DNA from: Toxonevra muliebris
Lineage: Eukaryota; Arthropoda; Insecta; Diptera; Pallopteridae
Direction of reading: 5' to 3'
DNA: 64,000 nt
NCBI GenBank assembly: GCA_963691655.1
Contig: OY829326.1
Location: 146,586,998-146,650,997 of the forward strand
Shown here: piece after piece, positions 34,295 through 47,100 of the stretch
How positions within the stretch are numbered: the stretch's first letter is position 1
Layout of the letters: every line of letters starts with the position of its first letter
Program-made: the position numbers and the translations under genes
Notes under the pieces: generated by a model
What the model saw: the letters and a program-made list of their open reading frames with translations, nothing else
Databases searched by the model: none
What the model was told of the DNA's origin: nothing

Positions 34295-37200
34295 GTAAGT
34301 GGAAAAATAAATTAAAAATTTATTGTAATTGTGTGAATATTAAGTAACTGAGAAAGTTAAATATACATAAAAACTAAATTGAAAATGGGGAATCATGGAA
34401 TTAAATTGGATGCAAAAGGGAAATTTTAACAAATCCACACAAATTCCAATACCAATCAATTGGTTCCTTATTTACTCAAACGTTCCATATTATTATTTCG
34501 CAATATATTAAAAGTTAATTCTATATCGGGGAAAGCGATTTAGGATAACTCCTTCAGATTACAAAAATTTTTCAATTATGTAAACTAAGGAATATATTGC
34601 AATTTTTTCCTGAATTGCGGTTGGTATAATAATGATTGAACAAAAGGCACTCACGTGGATAATGGACCATAATTTGTTTTTGTTTAATTCAAATATTTTG
34701 TTTCTTAATTACTATTTACATATAACATTGACTCATTTGCGCGGTGACAGCGGTGACGATATTTACTCAAGACAAAATTTCAAAATATTTTTATATGTAA
34801 TCTGCTTGAAAATTTTTTAAACCAGCACCTGATCCTGAATCTTGAACACGGTTACCAAAATTGTCGTTTATGTTAAAAAACAACAAAACTCAAACAAAAA
34901 GTTATAAAAACCTAACTTTGTTGATATATTTTTTATGTTATTTTATTTTCAGCGGGAGCAACAAAGTACGGTAGAAAAATTTTAAGTCTTCCTGATTTGG
35001 AATTAAGTAACTCTAATATCTACGAAAGTACCAACTCCGATGATAAAGACAACACTACCCTACACCCCCCAATAACAAATTGTACACCGCGTTCAATATT
35101 TGAGTTTCCACCGGATGGTTTCACACGTTTACAAAGACAACATGGCTGGATCATACTGCACATACTGATTGCTTTCTACTGTTTTTGGTTATTGGCGATA
35201 ATATGTAATGATTATTTGTTGCCTACCATTGAGCAAATATGTTCGAGTAAGTCATGCTCAATTTATGACTAAGCACTTGAGATTAATTTCTATTTTATTT
35301 TTTCCAAACATTTCTAGCACTTGGTATGCAAGTAGATGTTGTTGGTGCTACTTTCATGGCAGCTGCAACTTCCAGTCCCGAATTGTTTATGAATTGTGTT
35401 GGAACATTTGTGACAAAGGGTGATATCGGTATTGGTACAATTGTTGGTTCATCGGTATTTAATATATTGGCTGTACCAGCATGTTGTGGTTTATTTGTGG
35501 GCCAACAAGTATGCCTCGATTGGTGGCCAGTTACCAGAGATTGTTTTTGTTATTGTATTGCAGTTTTAGCCTTGATCGTTACACTTTATGATGGCAAAGT
35601 TATGTGGTATGAGGCTTTGTGTCTTTTCATAGTATATTTTTTCTATATGGCAAGTAAGTTAGATGAAGATATATGTGTTGAGATGTGAATAAATTAATTA
35701 ATTGTTTATACTATATATTATAATAGTAATGTATTACAATGATAATATGGCACGTAGCGCGCGTAAATTAATTTCAAAATATCGTCGAAAATTACATGGA
35801 CTGCATGCCTATCGTGAAGTCAGCGAATTTACGCCCATTCTTTCAAATTATAACGATGCTAGTAATTCAAAGTTTGGTTCTACGAATGAGACTTACAATA
35901 GTATAAACGAATTGGAAACTGGTGTTCAGATAACAGAGAGCGAAGAAACAGCAGACGGCATAAGTTCATTGAGCAGTAATGAAAGTGGTAAGTATTTTAG
36001 GTGGTTATTCATTAACTGAGATTATTACTTTTTTAAGCTTTTTAGCCTTTTGCCCTTTACGGACTTTCGCATTATACATTAAATACTAATGTTTGCCTAA
36101 TAATATTAATATTTAATATTTATTGTTCCCTTTGGTATTGGAATCTAAATGGAAATCAATAGCGACACATGCTTAATTGAGAAGAAGCAAATTTCATATT
36201 TTTGAAACAAACTAGCAATACTTTATACAGCCTAAAATGTTTAAGTGTTTATTTTTAAATTTTAGATTATGCTGACTCTCCTTGGCATTTCAATGGTCAT
36301 TGCTCATATGAATTTGTATTACGTTGGCCAATTACTGTACTACTTTGGTTTACATTGCCGGATAGTCGAAAACACCCCAGTTTTATGTACTTAACCTTTA
36401 TGCTCTCTATAATATGGATTGGTGTAATCTCATATATGGTTGCGTATGTCATAACAATTATAGGTAAGTGCACAGCAATAGGGACTTGTTTCGCAGAAAA
36501 TTTTTTCTAATTTAATTATTTATGCATAGGTAGGGCTCGATTCTGAGTAGTATCAATACTATGAGTACTTCAGTACTCTATGCCATATTCCAATTCTGTA
36601 CTCGATACTTTTCAAAGTACTAGTGGCATCGAGTACTTATTGTTTTTCCTAACATCTGGATCAAAAGAAAAGTGGCTTAAGAAAAATAAAGCATCAGAGT
36701 GTTTAACTGCTGAATAGTTGCGAAATAAATATATTTCATTGCGCAACTGGACTGTAAGTTTTTACCACAGCCCAGTAACACAGTAAGATAAATTTAGTTC
36801 AGAACAGTTTGGTAGTAAAACAGCCAATATTTTCTCTGTGTGGATGTAATATAAATGTACTTTTTTCGGTTGAACTCTGATTGAATGGATTTTGTCTTGT
36901 GTAAAAAATATTTATTGTTGTTTATATCGGAGGAAAAATTGAGGTACATACATAACTTGTTTGATACTGAGAAGTAACGATGTCTTTATGTCGATACTCG
37001 TCGATACTAGAAGAGTACTTGGTATTGATACTTGAGAAACGAATTTCAAACCCTATGTGGGTAGTACTATTTTGTTTTTTGCGCTATTTCTAATGTTTGC
37101 TTGGTGATATCTTAAAAATTGGTTAATCAGTAGATGAAGTTAAAACTTTCAAAACACATGTGGTCAAAATTATAGGTAATTGACATCGTGATGAATGTAG

Positions 37201-39723
37201 TGTTAATAATATAATAAAATAAATCTTTTGAAAAATGTGAAATTTATTGAATGTCTCAATAAAAATACTAGTTTACCAAATTTGATGAAATTGTTTTTAT
37301 AGAATTATCATCATGTTGATTTTTAAAATCATAATATTCCATTTTAAGCATAGGAACAAACTTCATATCGGCTGAGATTCAAAATGTTTTTAGTCCATTT
37401 TCCGAAATAACTTCCAATTTATTAGATACCATATATTTCGTTTCCTTAAATTTTTTAAATTCTCTGCAAACACTCAAAAAATAAAAATTAGGAAGCTGTT
37501 TGTAAAATAAATTATATCAAATCGAACTCGTTTACGATAAAATTTTTAGAAATAAATTATCTTTAACAGTGATGTTTTTTGGCAGCGGATCCCTTTTGGA
37601 TGGTATTCGATTTTACGCAGCCCTCAGAATAAAATAGTTTTAAGACTTACATAATTTTTGTTAATTTCATTAATGAAGGTTTAAATAAATAAATAGAAGA
37701 ACAAAAACAAATTAAAAAACCGAACATAATCGATTTGAAAAGAAACTGAGTCTCTTGAATTTTTCATATATTCCCGCTGAACCCTTAGGAAATTTCGCGG
37801 ATTCTCAAGGCTCCATGGAGCACAGTTTGAATCTTCAATATAAGCTAACTTTTGTGGTTTTTTAATTTTTTCATAGTTAGTGGGCATTAACATTAAAAAA
37901 ATTAGAAGAAATCAGAAAAATGTTATATTTTTCCTTTTTTGTTTTTGCTATACCGACTAAATTACTTAAAGTTCGTTTTGGTTCTATGAGGAATTTTTTG
38001 TGACCTAGTGTAATTTCATGATATTATCTTTGAATTGTTATTAACCTACTCTTTTTAGCGTGGTAGATATTAGCTTTTGACAGGTTCCCTTTCGTATGAC
38101 ATATCATATGGATTTTAGCTGTTTTTAATGTTGACCAAATATTTTCTATGTGAATCAGCCTTTAAGATATTAGCGATGTAGATTAGGGTTTAGCTGCGAC
38201 AAACTCGGAATTGGACTGCTGGTCAAATTATCAATAATTCATTGTAGCCTAGACATACCAAGTATAGCAACCCTATTTTAAAATATTTTCATTCCTTCTT
38301 TCACAATATTTTTTCTGAAGCAGACTTAGGTTTTCCCCCTGTTAGGACATTGAAGTTAAAATGTTTAATTCTTTCTAACACATTTGATATTTTCAAGAGT
38401 GTTAAGTAGTGATTAATAAAATTAAATTTTTATCAACACTGCAGTGTTATTTACGGCTCATCTTCTAGCAAAATACATCAAATATTAATTTAAGTGCATA
38501 AAATAACAAGCTAGAGTAAATCTAACGTTTGAAATATAAGCCAGCGAATATACTGTATTTTCTTTTTCTTTTTTTTGTGTTACCTTAAAATAGCATCTAC
38601 CACTAAAATTAACCTACTTGAATTTCTTAATTTTCAACTTTATTCCTTTAAATTTATCTACGATTCACTTGAATTAATTTGTCCTGAAAATAAAAGAGAT
38701 TTATAAAGGAAGATGAAAAAGAGAATAAATATTTATTTCTCAAGTCACTTAACTAATTAAATCTTACCTACAAGCTGATTGAAAAAAAATGCTTCAAATT
38801 CTCCAAAACTATTCAGATATGAAAAAACTTACAAACAACATTTGATACTAACAACCCCAAACCCATAAAGATCTTCTAATCAAATTCACATGACCTTTAA
38901 ATTATGAATAGTAACTAATCTGCAAAATTTAATTGTTCATAAATCATTCCTTCAAATGTTTCTGTATTCCAATATTCATAGCTGTGGTTATCGGTTAAAG
39001 TGCCCACACCTGAAAAACAAAGCATTTATTTATGCGGGTGGTGCTTGTTTATAAGTATTATAACTTAAAAAAAAACTCCAGGAATATGAACTACTTAACC
39101 AACAAATAATAAGTTCTATGTGTAATTTATTCTAATAAAATCTCAATCGACTGTTTTTATCATGCCAATAAAAAACAAAACTGTTGAACTGTTTTTAGCT
39201 ACTTACCTAATTTATTTCTTATTTACGAAAAAATCTATATTATTGTTTTTTATTTATTGTTAATTGAAAATTTCATTTTTCAGGTGACACACTTTACATA
39301 CCGGATTCTGTAATGGGGCTAACAATACTTTCAGCAGGCATGAGCATACCGGAAGCTGTTTCTAGCATTATCGTTTCAAAGCAAGGCCAAGGAGCTATGG
39401 GCATAAGTAATGCCATTGGATCGAATACTTTCGATATTCTATTGTGTCTAAGTGTGCCATGGTTTATAAAAGCATATTTTCTACCTGACATTTCTGGTGA
39501 ATTATGGGTTACCCTCAACTCGAGTGGTTACACATATTCAATTGTATTTTTGCTATCGACTTTATTTGGTTTATATATAGCATTTTTTTGCAACCGGTTT
39601 GTTTTGGATTGGAAAATTGGCCTAACGTGTACAATTATGTATGTGGCATTTTTGATTACTGCTACGTTGATTGAGCTGAATGTCTTTTTCCCTGTTAATT
39701 TACCTATCTGCGAGCAGAATTGA
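34108..39723 (+). CDS. NCKX-type Na+/Ca2+-K+ exchanger, gene B (complete)
   Basis: Complete predicted SLC24-family exchanger of 571 residues. Exons: 34108-34294, 34953-35246, 35318-35653, 35727-35987, 36266-36463, 39284-39723; their total, 1716 bases, is an exact multiple of three. Start chosen at 34108, the first ATG of the exon, 7 bases after a likely acceptor. Residues 27-44 form a signal-anchor-like hydrophobic run; an NCT sequon precedes the first core helix. Alpha-1 (about 166-211) has TSSPE with catalytic Glu182 and GTIVGSSVFNIL. The loop (about 265-385) is basic at first, then Ser/Glu-rich. Alpha-2 (426-478) has SIPE (Glu449) and NTFD (Asp476), 27 residues apart as in human NCKX2. Odd: SAGMS replaces the usual AAGTS before Glu449, and Lys194 replaces the Glu of gene A after alpha-1. 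Middle gene of the array. Confidence 0.94.
34953..35246 (+). CDS. Gene B, exon 2
   Basis: Begins after TTATTTTCAG, phase 1, with GATKYGRKILSLPDLELSN and a long Asp/Asn/Thr-rich extracellular segment holding several N-glycosylation sequons, including NCT. It then codes GWIILHILIAFYCFWLLAII, CNDYLLP and TIEQICS before GTAAGT. Its 3' junction is the same as in gene A. Confidence 0.93.
35318..35653 (+). CDS. Gene B, exon 3 (alpha-1 and DWWP helices fused)
   Basis: Codes [30 protein letters not shown], then without interruption VCLDWWPVTRD and two helices up to FFYMA, ending at GTAAGT in phase 1. Genes A and C have a phase-0 intron just before DWWP; gene B does not, so an intron was probably lost here. 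Confidence 0.95.
35727..35987 (+). CDS. Gene B, exon 4 (cytoplasmic loop)
   Basis: The acceptor TATAATAG has a poor pyrimidine tract, but the frame (MYYNDNMARSARKLISKY) continues the loop start seen in gene A. A strongly basic amphipathic stretch, about 12 residues, follows the membrane helix; the rest is rich in Ser, Asn, Glu and Thr. It ends NESG at GTAAGT, phase 1. Little like the loops of A or C. Confidence 0.83.
36266..36463 (+). CDS. Gene B, exon 5
   Basis: Phase 1-1 exon from TTTTAG to GTAAGT. It codes WPITVLLWFTLPDSRKHPSF, then LTFMLSIIWIGVISYMVAYV, the helix preceding alpha-2. The equivalent gene A motif is FPLTFIMC; here it is YLTFML. Confidence 0.93.
36464..39283 (+). other. Gene B intron 5 (about 2.8 kb)
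   Basis: Largest intron of gene B, between the helix before alpha-2 and the alpha-2 exon. Contains the element at 36531. Otherwise AT-rich with no supported ORF. Confidence 0.8.
36531..37055. mobile_element. MITE-like element in gene B intron 5
   Basis: Imperfect inverted ends: TAGGGCTCGATTCTGAGTAG at the left and CTTGAGAAACGAATTTCAAA followed by CCCTA at the right, with AGTACT/GTATCAATAC-rich subterminal blocks on both sides. No coding capacity. Confidence 0.55.
39284..39723 (+). CDS. Gene B, exon 6 (entire alpha-2 and C-terminus)
   Basis: Starts (G)[55 protein letters not shown], then three hydrophobic segments, ending LPICEQN and a stop at 39721-39723. The intron that splits alpha-2 in gene A is absent. 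Confidence 0.95.
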
Positions 39724-39785
39724 AATGCCATTGCCTTCGCCACTTTGCCAAAACTTTGGCATGAGATGGTAATGATAAGATAATG

Positions 39786-39930
39786 AATAAACACAATAAA
39801 TTGTGCTGGCGTGTGGCAAATCTCATCGCTCATTGAATCTGTATAATAATATATAATAAATGCCATACACTAACTACACATTTTTATTGTTATCATCTTT
39901 CTTTATTGTAATTGACTTATTTTCAATAAA
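39786..39930 (+). terminator. Candidate polyadenylation signals for gene B
   Basis: AATAAA at 39786-39791, 39795-39800, 39855-39860 and 39925-39930, the first 63 bases after the stop. A T-rich stretch follows the third. Likely 3' end of gene B, though which site is used cannot be told. Confidence 0.5.
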
Positions 39931-40752
39931 AAATCTAGAAAAATGATATTCTTTGATTTGTTGTTGGACATGTTTGTTTGAGCACTTTATTTCACAGTAG
40001 TGAGTGTAATATGTGCAAGCAAAAAGTAGAAAATATTTATTTAAATATCGAATGTAATTTTTTATGGTTCAGTAAACGAATATAGACACAGGGCTCAATC
40101 ACGATACAAAAAACGATATAAAATTGCAAAACCTGGTTTGAAATCCTTGAATATGAAGATAGTCCTTATTTTAATAGTGGCATCGGCGTTACAACTCAAA
40201 ATCTAAGCCACTTTGTTCCTAGCAATTCCTCAATCGTTGAACATTGTGAGGGATTATAATTTTCAAGAGGATTTATCGGAAAATTCATGCAACTTTCTTA
40301 TATTGCCTTCCTATAGAAGGTCAACAGTTTTTTTGAAGTAAAATTTCTTTTCTCTTGTCCTAGAGTAAAACCAACCGGATGTGACGTCGCGCGTAAGTTT
40401 GCAATGTGACATAATTTTGTCAAGCAATGTACATGAGGGGCTAAATATCAATATTCCGTAACTGAATTCTCGAGCAAACTATATAATAAACGATTCATAA
40501 ATAGTTTTAATTCAATATAACATATTAATTACACACGCCTATGGCAGAAAGAACAATGTGTAGCGTCGCCATCTTAAAGTTTATGACAGTTATACATTTC
40601 AGAAACAGATGGCGCAAATGTCCAAGGAATTACATGAAGATGTCGCACACAAAAAGAGTTCGCCTACAATTGTCATCGACATTACCGGTACAGAGTTGCA
40701 ATTTTTGTTCTAGCATTAATCCCAAAAAAAAAAAAATTCGTTGTATAATATC

Positions 40753-40912
40753 GAACACAAGGCAGAAGTGAAACTTCTTGTGAACTAAACGAGATTCAAG
40801 CAAATGAAATTAAAAAACACAAGCCAATGAAGTAAAAAATTTAGCGATTGAAAAATTTCATTTGCTTGTGTTTCGTTTAGTTCATAAGAAGTTTCACTTC
40901 TGCCTTGTGTTC
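40753..40912. repeat. Long hairpin, about 59-bp arms
   Basis: The arm starting GAACACAAGGCAGAAGTGAA at 40753 recurs inverted in the arm ending at 40912, with only a few mismatches over about 59 bp and a 41-base loop. It would form a strong stem in DNA or RNA. No terminal signature of a known element is recognised. Confidence 0.85.
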
Positions 40913-41143
40913 GTTAATACACAATTTTTAAATGATTTTTTTAATTAGATCTTATTAGCAGTCTAGTGGCATTAATTACTGGTCATTGCTTGATTGGTAG
41001 ACATGCCAGTAACTTGGAGCATCGAGATCCTATTTACGCTTAAATTTGGTTCGAGAAATCGCCTGTTTCACAATTTAACTAGAATAACTCTGTTTTTGGC
41101 ATAGTATGATATCCAGAGAGCACCGAAACTTGTGATGAACAAG

Positions 41144-41333
41144 CTCCCACAATGGTAGCTTACCAATTGTTCAAACAAAACGAACAAAAAAAAAGCTCTC
41201 ATTGTGGGAGGGGACATGAGGAGTACGCTCTAAATATTTCCGAATGAAATCTCCGAGAAATTTATTTCTTTTTCCTTCTTTTTCAACAGGAATACCGAAA
41301 CAAATTTTCCCGGAGATTTCATTCGGAAATATT
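41144..41333. repeat. Two adjacent inverted repeats
   Basis: CTCCCACAATG (41144-41154) is inverted at 41200-41210. Next to it, AATATTTCCGAATGAAATCT (with CCG, 41233-41255) is perfectly inverted at 41311-41333, 23 bp with a 55-base loop. Both may belong to one foldback element. Confidence 0.7.
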
Positions 41334-43888
41334 CGGAATAGGGCTGATTGTGTTTTAGTTCGGTGTTTGCTTTTTCTAATACAATCATTTCTATTTGGGT
41401 TTTTTTATTAATTTTTTATTATACTTAATTGAAAAGGATCCAAAAGAGATCATTTTTAAGGCCCATCTGAAGAAAGAGAGTGTAGATTGGTGGAGGAACT
41501 GATGATTATTTTATTTTGTCAAAAGTTAAAACAATATTTTAATAAAAAAATATTTACAAATAAAATTATTTTAATGATATGGAACAAAAAAGTGGTCCTT
41601 TCAACGGACTAATTGGTCTTGCTTTGTTGTCAGTAATTTACCGTCGTTGCTTTTGTACGTACGTAAGTACAAAAATATTTTTTTTGAAGATGAAATGTTC
41701 AGCAATATGTAATTTTTAACAATTAATGCATTTTTTAATTTTCGTTGTTATAAGTTACACCATAAGTTGTCCTTCAAATATTGATAAAATATTGATATAA
41801 AATATAACATTAATTATTTATGAAGCTTTCATAAACTATTTAATTACTTGCTAATATTAAAAAGTGATAAGTTAATTTATAAGAAAGTTTAATTTTAATT
41901 TTTATAATCAGTGTTGAAGATACTTGAACAAACATAAATAAAAAGGTGCTTAATTGAACTTGAACTTATCATGAAACAAAAAAGTACCACAGTAATAACA
42001 GATATTAAAAACCTCTTATTTAGTTCTTTTGACTGATAAGATGATAACCATTTTATTTTGGAATTATTTTCATTTTCCATGTAAAGATATTTTAATTTCA
42101 TATTTATCTGGAAATAAAAAATCACTCAATTTGACAGTGGGTTTTTAATTTCTATTTTTGATGTCAATGATCATATGTACTTACGTCATTCCTGTGAGGT
42201 GGTTTTTCTTTATCACGTTGAGCATGTTTTTTTTTCTGACTTACAATTTGAAATTATATAAAAGTTTAATAAACTAACAAAAAAACATTAAAGGGGAAGG
42301 TACTGGTTAGGAACTTAATAAAATACAAGCCCTTGAGAGTTTGTTTCAAAATGTCAGAAATACACGAGAGTACAAATATATTTACTCTCTCGCTCTCTTT
42401 CAATTGCACATCAATTTACTGCCTGTCAAAAAATATGAGAGTGAGAATGAGGTAAGTAGCTATCAAAAATAAAATTGACATCTTAAAACGTAAGCGTTTT
42501 GATTTTAATCAAATTAAATATGGCGGCATTTACTGTAATGACGACTTCAATAATGCTTGCCCCTTTGCTATGGCGTCAGAAAATTCGTTGTTTTTCACAT
42601 TGTTGCTATTTTTTCTTTTTTAATAATTCATTTTTTGATAAGTTTTGTTTATAAATTTATCGCTGATTTTGCGAACCTTCAAAATGTTCGAACTGATGAG
42701 ATATCAGAGGAAGCCAAACTAAAATGAAAATTAAATGGCACCTGACATGGTGTTTTTGAAATGCGTCTAAATTAGTGAAATATTGCTCAGAATCAAAGTG
42801 TTGGTTTCTTTTACTTCGCAGAATCAAAAAAATTTACTTCTTTGCTCTTTGAATCTTCTGATTTTCAGAGAATCGCTGATATTCCTTGATTAAGCTTTCA
42901 GAATCTACAATTTAAACTGGAGGCAAAACTTAATTGAAAATCAATGTTTCTCTAGTGTTAACAAGAATGTAATATTAACATTTACATTTTGAACCCTGCC
43001 AATATAGTCAACACACAAGGTACCTTAATCAATACAGTGGAATTCTTTTATTGATCAACCTTCACCTTAAGTATCAAAACTGTGTTTACCGTACAATGAA
43101 ATCTAAACATTTTGGAATTATTCCGAAATCTTATCAAAAAGTTACACTTTCTGCAAATTTTGTTTCTAGAGTAGCTAGATCATTTACTCAAACCAATTCC
43201 AAATCTATTATCAGAAATAATCATAAACTTGTCACGTCATTTATTGCCCATTTCAGGCTCAGCAATTGGCACCAGAGAAACTCAGAAACCATGCAGCAGC
43301 GCGCTTTTTCTTATTCCTTATCACAGCAGCAGACAACACAATCACACACACTCTCGAACACCAAACAACACTAATACTAATTCACAAAACCAAGCACAAT
43401 GTTTTAATACCCAATGTAATATATTAAAATCGTGGCGGCTATCTGAAACATGGTTGGTTGTACTGATACTAAATAAAAAACACACCGACAGCTAGATAAT
43501 TTTATAGTATAAAATTCAATAATATAATCAACTCATGTAGGTAAGAGTATTTAACAAAACGTTTCGTTCATTATTAATAAGACGCTTGTACAACGTACTC
43601 TCTTAATTAGTTGAACGCCACAATTCTAACAGCGCGGATGTTGCTTTTCGAGATACAAATGCCAATAGTAGTAATTGAAATAGAAATTTTATATCAATTT
43701 AAATTTATTATATACGAATGCGTACGAAGATTAACGCCGTGAATGCAGAAAATCAAAAAATCACCAAATTTTTATGTAAATGAAAATGTCTTGTTGAATG
43801 TTCGAAAAGAAAAGTGTTAAAATAATAAATTTTTGTAATTTTTTAAGCATTGAAAAAAAAAATTTATGAGTCGAGAATAGACATTGCT

Positions 43889-44078
43889 AGTAACAGTTGT
43901 TCTCTTTTAAAATCTTTCGCGCCACTAAGAAAGTAGCTGTAAAACGTGAAGTTCGGAAACGGAAATACTGCAAGCACAGAGAGAGCAGCAGCAGTAGTTG
44001 TGGTTTTTATTTTGTGCGACGCGTGGCTTAGTGTGTGTGTGTGTGTTTAGTTCAGAAAGAAACAACAACGACAAAAAC
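43889..44078 (+). promoter_or_regulatory. Probable 5' untranslated region of gene C
   Basis: The 190 bases before the gene C start are less AT-rich than their surroundings and carry leader-like sequence: an AGAG/CAGCAG run near 43979-43993 and a (TG)n tract at about 44030-44046. The start context is AAAAACATGA. I see no clear TATA box, so the start of transcription is not placed. Confidence 0.4.
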
Positions 44079-44157
44079 ATGATTAAAAAATCACATATTT
44101 TATTAAGCGTCTTCCTGCTTATAGCATCTACCAGATTGCACGAGATTAATTGTAGCG
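44079..44157 (+). CDS. Gene C, exon 1 (signal peptide)
   Basis: Codes MIKKSHILLSVFLLIASTRL, then HEINCS, and ends in phase 1 at a consensus donor GTGAGT. The basic start plus a 12-residue hydrophobic core is a textbook signal peptide. The split codon is completed at 58425, giving Glu. Confidence 0.87.
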
Positions 44158-47100
44158 GTGAGTAAAAACTATACAAATTTCATATGTGATGTTTTTGTTT
44201 AAAATTATGAATACTTGAGAAGAGTTTTGTCGCTGAAGATGTTGCAATGAAAAATAGCAAAATATATAGAATTGGAGTACCCACAAGGTTTCTTATTCGG
44301 GGTCGTTTCGTCTCAATTGTTATAAATTTTCTCATTTTTCATACAGTTTTATATGTATATGTCATCAAATACAATCCTTTATAAACTGATCTGTTCAAGA
44401 TTATTTACAACAACACGATTGAAGAGTCGTGTTTCGATTTTTGTTTTGCTTCTTGAGCAAGTTTTCGAGGTGGAATTTTGATTTTGGAATTTAGATCTTT
44501 AATCTTTAATCATTTCAACTTAGGCAATTTTGATAAAAGACTAATAATACATGTAGAAATCAGATCATTATCCATTGTGTCACATTAGCGGGCTGTGTGT
44601 CGACTTCAGATGGAAGAGCGCAAGGATCGAGTATACCATCACCCGTTTGTGATGCAATAAAAAATAGTAATAACAATGCTTTTATGCGTTTCGCCACACC
44701 CGTCCAGCTTCGATGACCCATTTATGTATTTAATATACAGCATTACTCTCTACCTCTTTATTATGGTCCAACAGTGTAGGCTAAGTTTTCCGCATTCGTT
44801 CTTCGGCTAAATCAAGCCAACCTATCAAAAGTATAGTTCTGAATTGGCAACCATAGATCCGACAACACTATTGAAATTCTGTAGAGAAATGGGACAAAGT
44901 GAAATGTCCTAGGCATAAAACTAGCGGGGCATACAACAAGTTTTATAGGTTACTGTTCATTCAAAAATAAACTCTCTAACAATATAATATGAAATGCCTC
45001 CATCAAAACTGTTGTTACAGTTATTTTGGAAACTGCAATTACAGATAACTCATACTATTCGTTAGCTGAACTTAGTGAACAGAGTTATTACTATTAGATG
45101 ATGACTAATGTGATAATTTCAATTGTTCCGCATTCAAATAATTCTATAATTAAATAAATATTACATATATTTAAAGTTGTACTTACCCTCACGACGATAT
45201 AACATTTAAATTACATACTGAATTTATTGTAAAAATATATATTCACTATGCCTACTTAAATATACAAAACAAAATCATATTCATAAATTCATATAACACT
45301 TGATGTGCCTAAAGTACATACTACCTACTACTATTTCTAGAGAAAAACAACAAACCAATTTCTTCACGATCATTAAATTTGTAAACAAAATTGGTATGCA
45401 CTAATCAATTAACCACATGTGCTTCCTAAGAAAAAGTACCTATGTATACATATGAAATTGTATTTATGTACTTTCAAAATATCAAATGCTGCCATTTAGT
45501 TCTATTCATAGTTTTTCATTTATATATTGTTAAATTTCATAGTTTGTTTAATAAGAGATCATGTTTGTAAACAGGAATAGAGAGAGAGAAAGAGAAAATA
45601 TCAAACAGTAACTACTCTAAATTGTAATGGATTTGGTTCTAATAATAATAAAATTATCTAACTATGCGGTTGAGCGCATTTTTTGTTACCTTAGGTTAGG
45701 ACTGAATGCGTTTGGTGTATATTACAATTGTACTAACACTACCAATATGGCGTTAAGACACAAGAGCCTTTATAGGATTAGGCCAAAACTTTCGCCTTCC
45801 TAAAGCCTCATTAACAATTCACAAATATTGTCAGCACTTTTATAACACCATTACACAATATATATTTAGTCAAATATTTTCTCAATTTATCAATTTTTTC
45901 AGCGCGATGAATCAGTCGAATTAAGATTTATTTTATTATTATTTTATTTTTATTAGAAAAAAAAAACAATATTTTCATTTTTGAAATAAACGTAGTAACA
46001 GTAGCACGTTTTTACTGTCATCAAACCAAACAATAAACAGTAGTTTTAACAACAAAATAGTAGTATAATTAGAAGCAAATTAAATTACAAATAACAAATA
46101 ACTAACAATATAAGGAATATATAATTGGTTAACGATTTAGTATAAGAAAAAAAGAGAACGTATTTATTGAATTGATGATTATGTGTCAGAAAAAAAATGA
46201 AAACAACTGAAAACAATTATTACTAAAATCATGTTTGAAATACTTTTACTTTATATCAATTGCAATTAACAATTATGAAATTATCAAAGTACAAATACTT
46301 TGCGGTATGTACGTAAATATTTCAAAGAAAATATCTTATATAGAAAAACCCATTTTATAGTAAAAAATCACACTTCGTGCAATGTACTATTAAAAATCAT
46401 ATCAATGATAATATTTACAATTGTTTTGCATTAATTAAATTGATATATGCACATATGATTTTAGTTGTTTGAACCAGTTAAAAAGGAAAACCTTATTTTA
46501 AGATTATTTTATTTTTGCTAATTTTTCATTAATATTGAGATATCGTGCGCATCTTTACCAGTGATTCACAGTTGAACATAAGCACTCAGTATTCCACATA
46601 CACTTAAGCTTATTTAGGGATGCACCTACATGATAGTTGGGGAGTTCACATTCATATTTTAATATACTACTTATAAGATATGATAACTAAGGTACTCTTT
46701 TGTTAGGGAATATATGTATAATGGGGGGAGTTACATTTGCACTTCAATGATATGATTTCCAGATAGGGGAATTATACTTCCATTTAAATGTTTCAAATAT
46801 TAGACATGTACTGAGCATGAAATATAAACATAAAAATATAACGATACCATAAGGAAGACCACATTTAGATGTTTCCATTTTCCGAAATACTCGCTGTTCT
46901 GTAGAAGTGTTTTAATTTTTTTTTAAATTTTTTGAGAGTGATCTGAGCGGTAAGTTATACATACATTTTTTTGGGTTTCAAATTTCTCAGTAAAAATCTC
47001 AGTCATTATGATCTTGTTCTTGAATTAAAAAAGCTTTCATGAAACGAAAAACTAAACTAAACCCGCCCTACTTATTTTCGCAAATTTCTAAATCTGCCAG

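Larger units (their letters stand above)
39931..43888. other. Intergenic DNA between genes B and C
   Basis: No supported gene. Contains the inverted repeats at 40753 and 41233. The frame at 43051-43374 lacks conserved features and has runs of Gln, Thr and His typical of chance translation. Confidence 0.5.

Noticed and set aside
39528..39866. Minus-strand 112-codon frame
   Set aside because: Shadow of the last exon of gene B.
43051..43495. Plus-strand frames of 107 and 88 codons before gene C
   Set aside because: Low-complexity Gln/Thr/His runs, two overlapping frames, no family motif.
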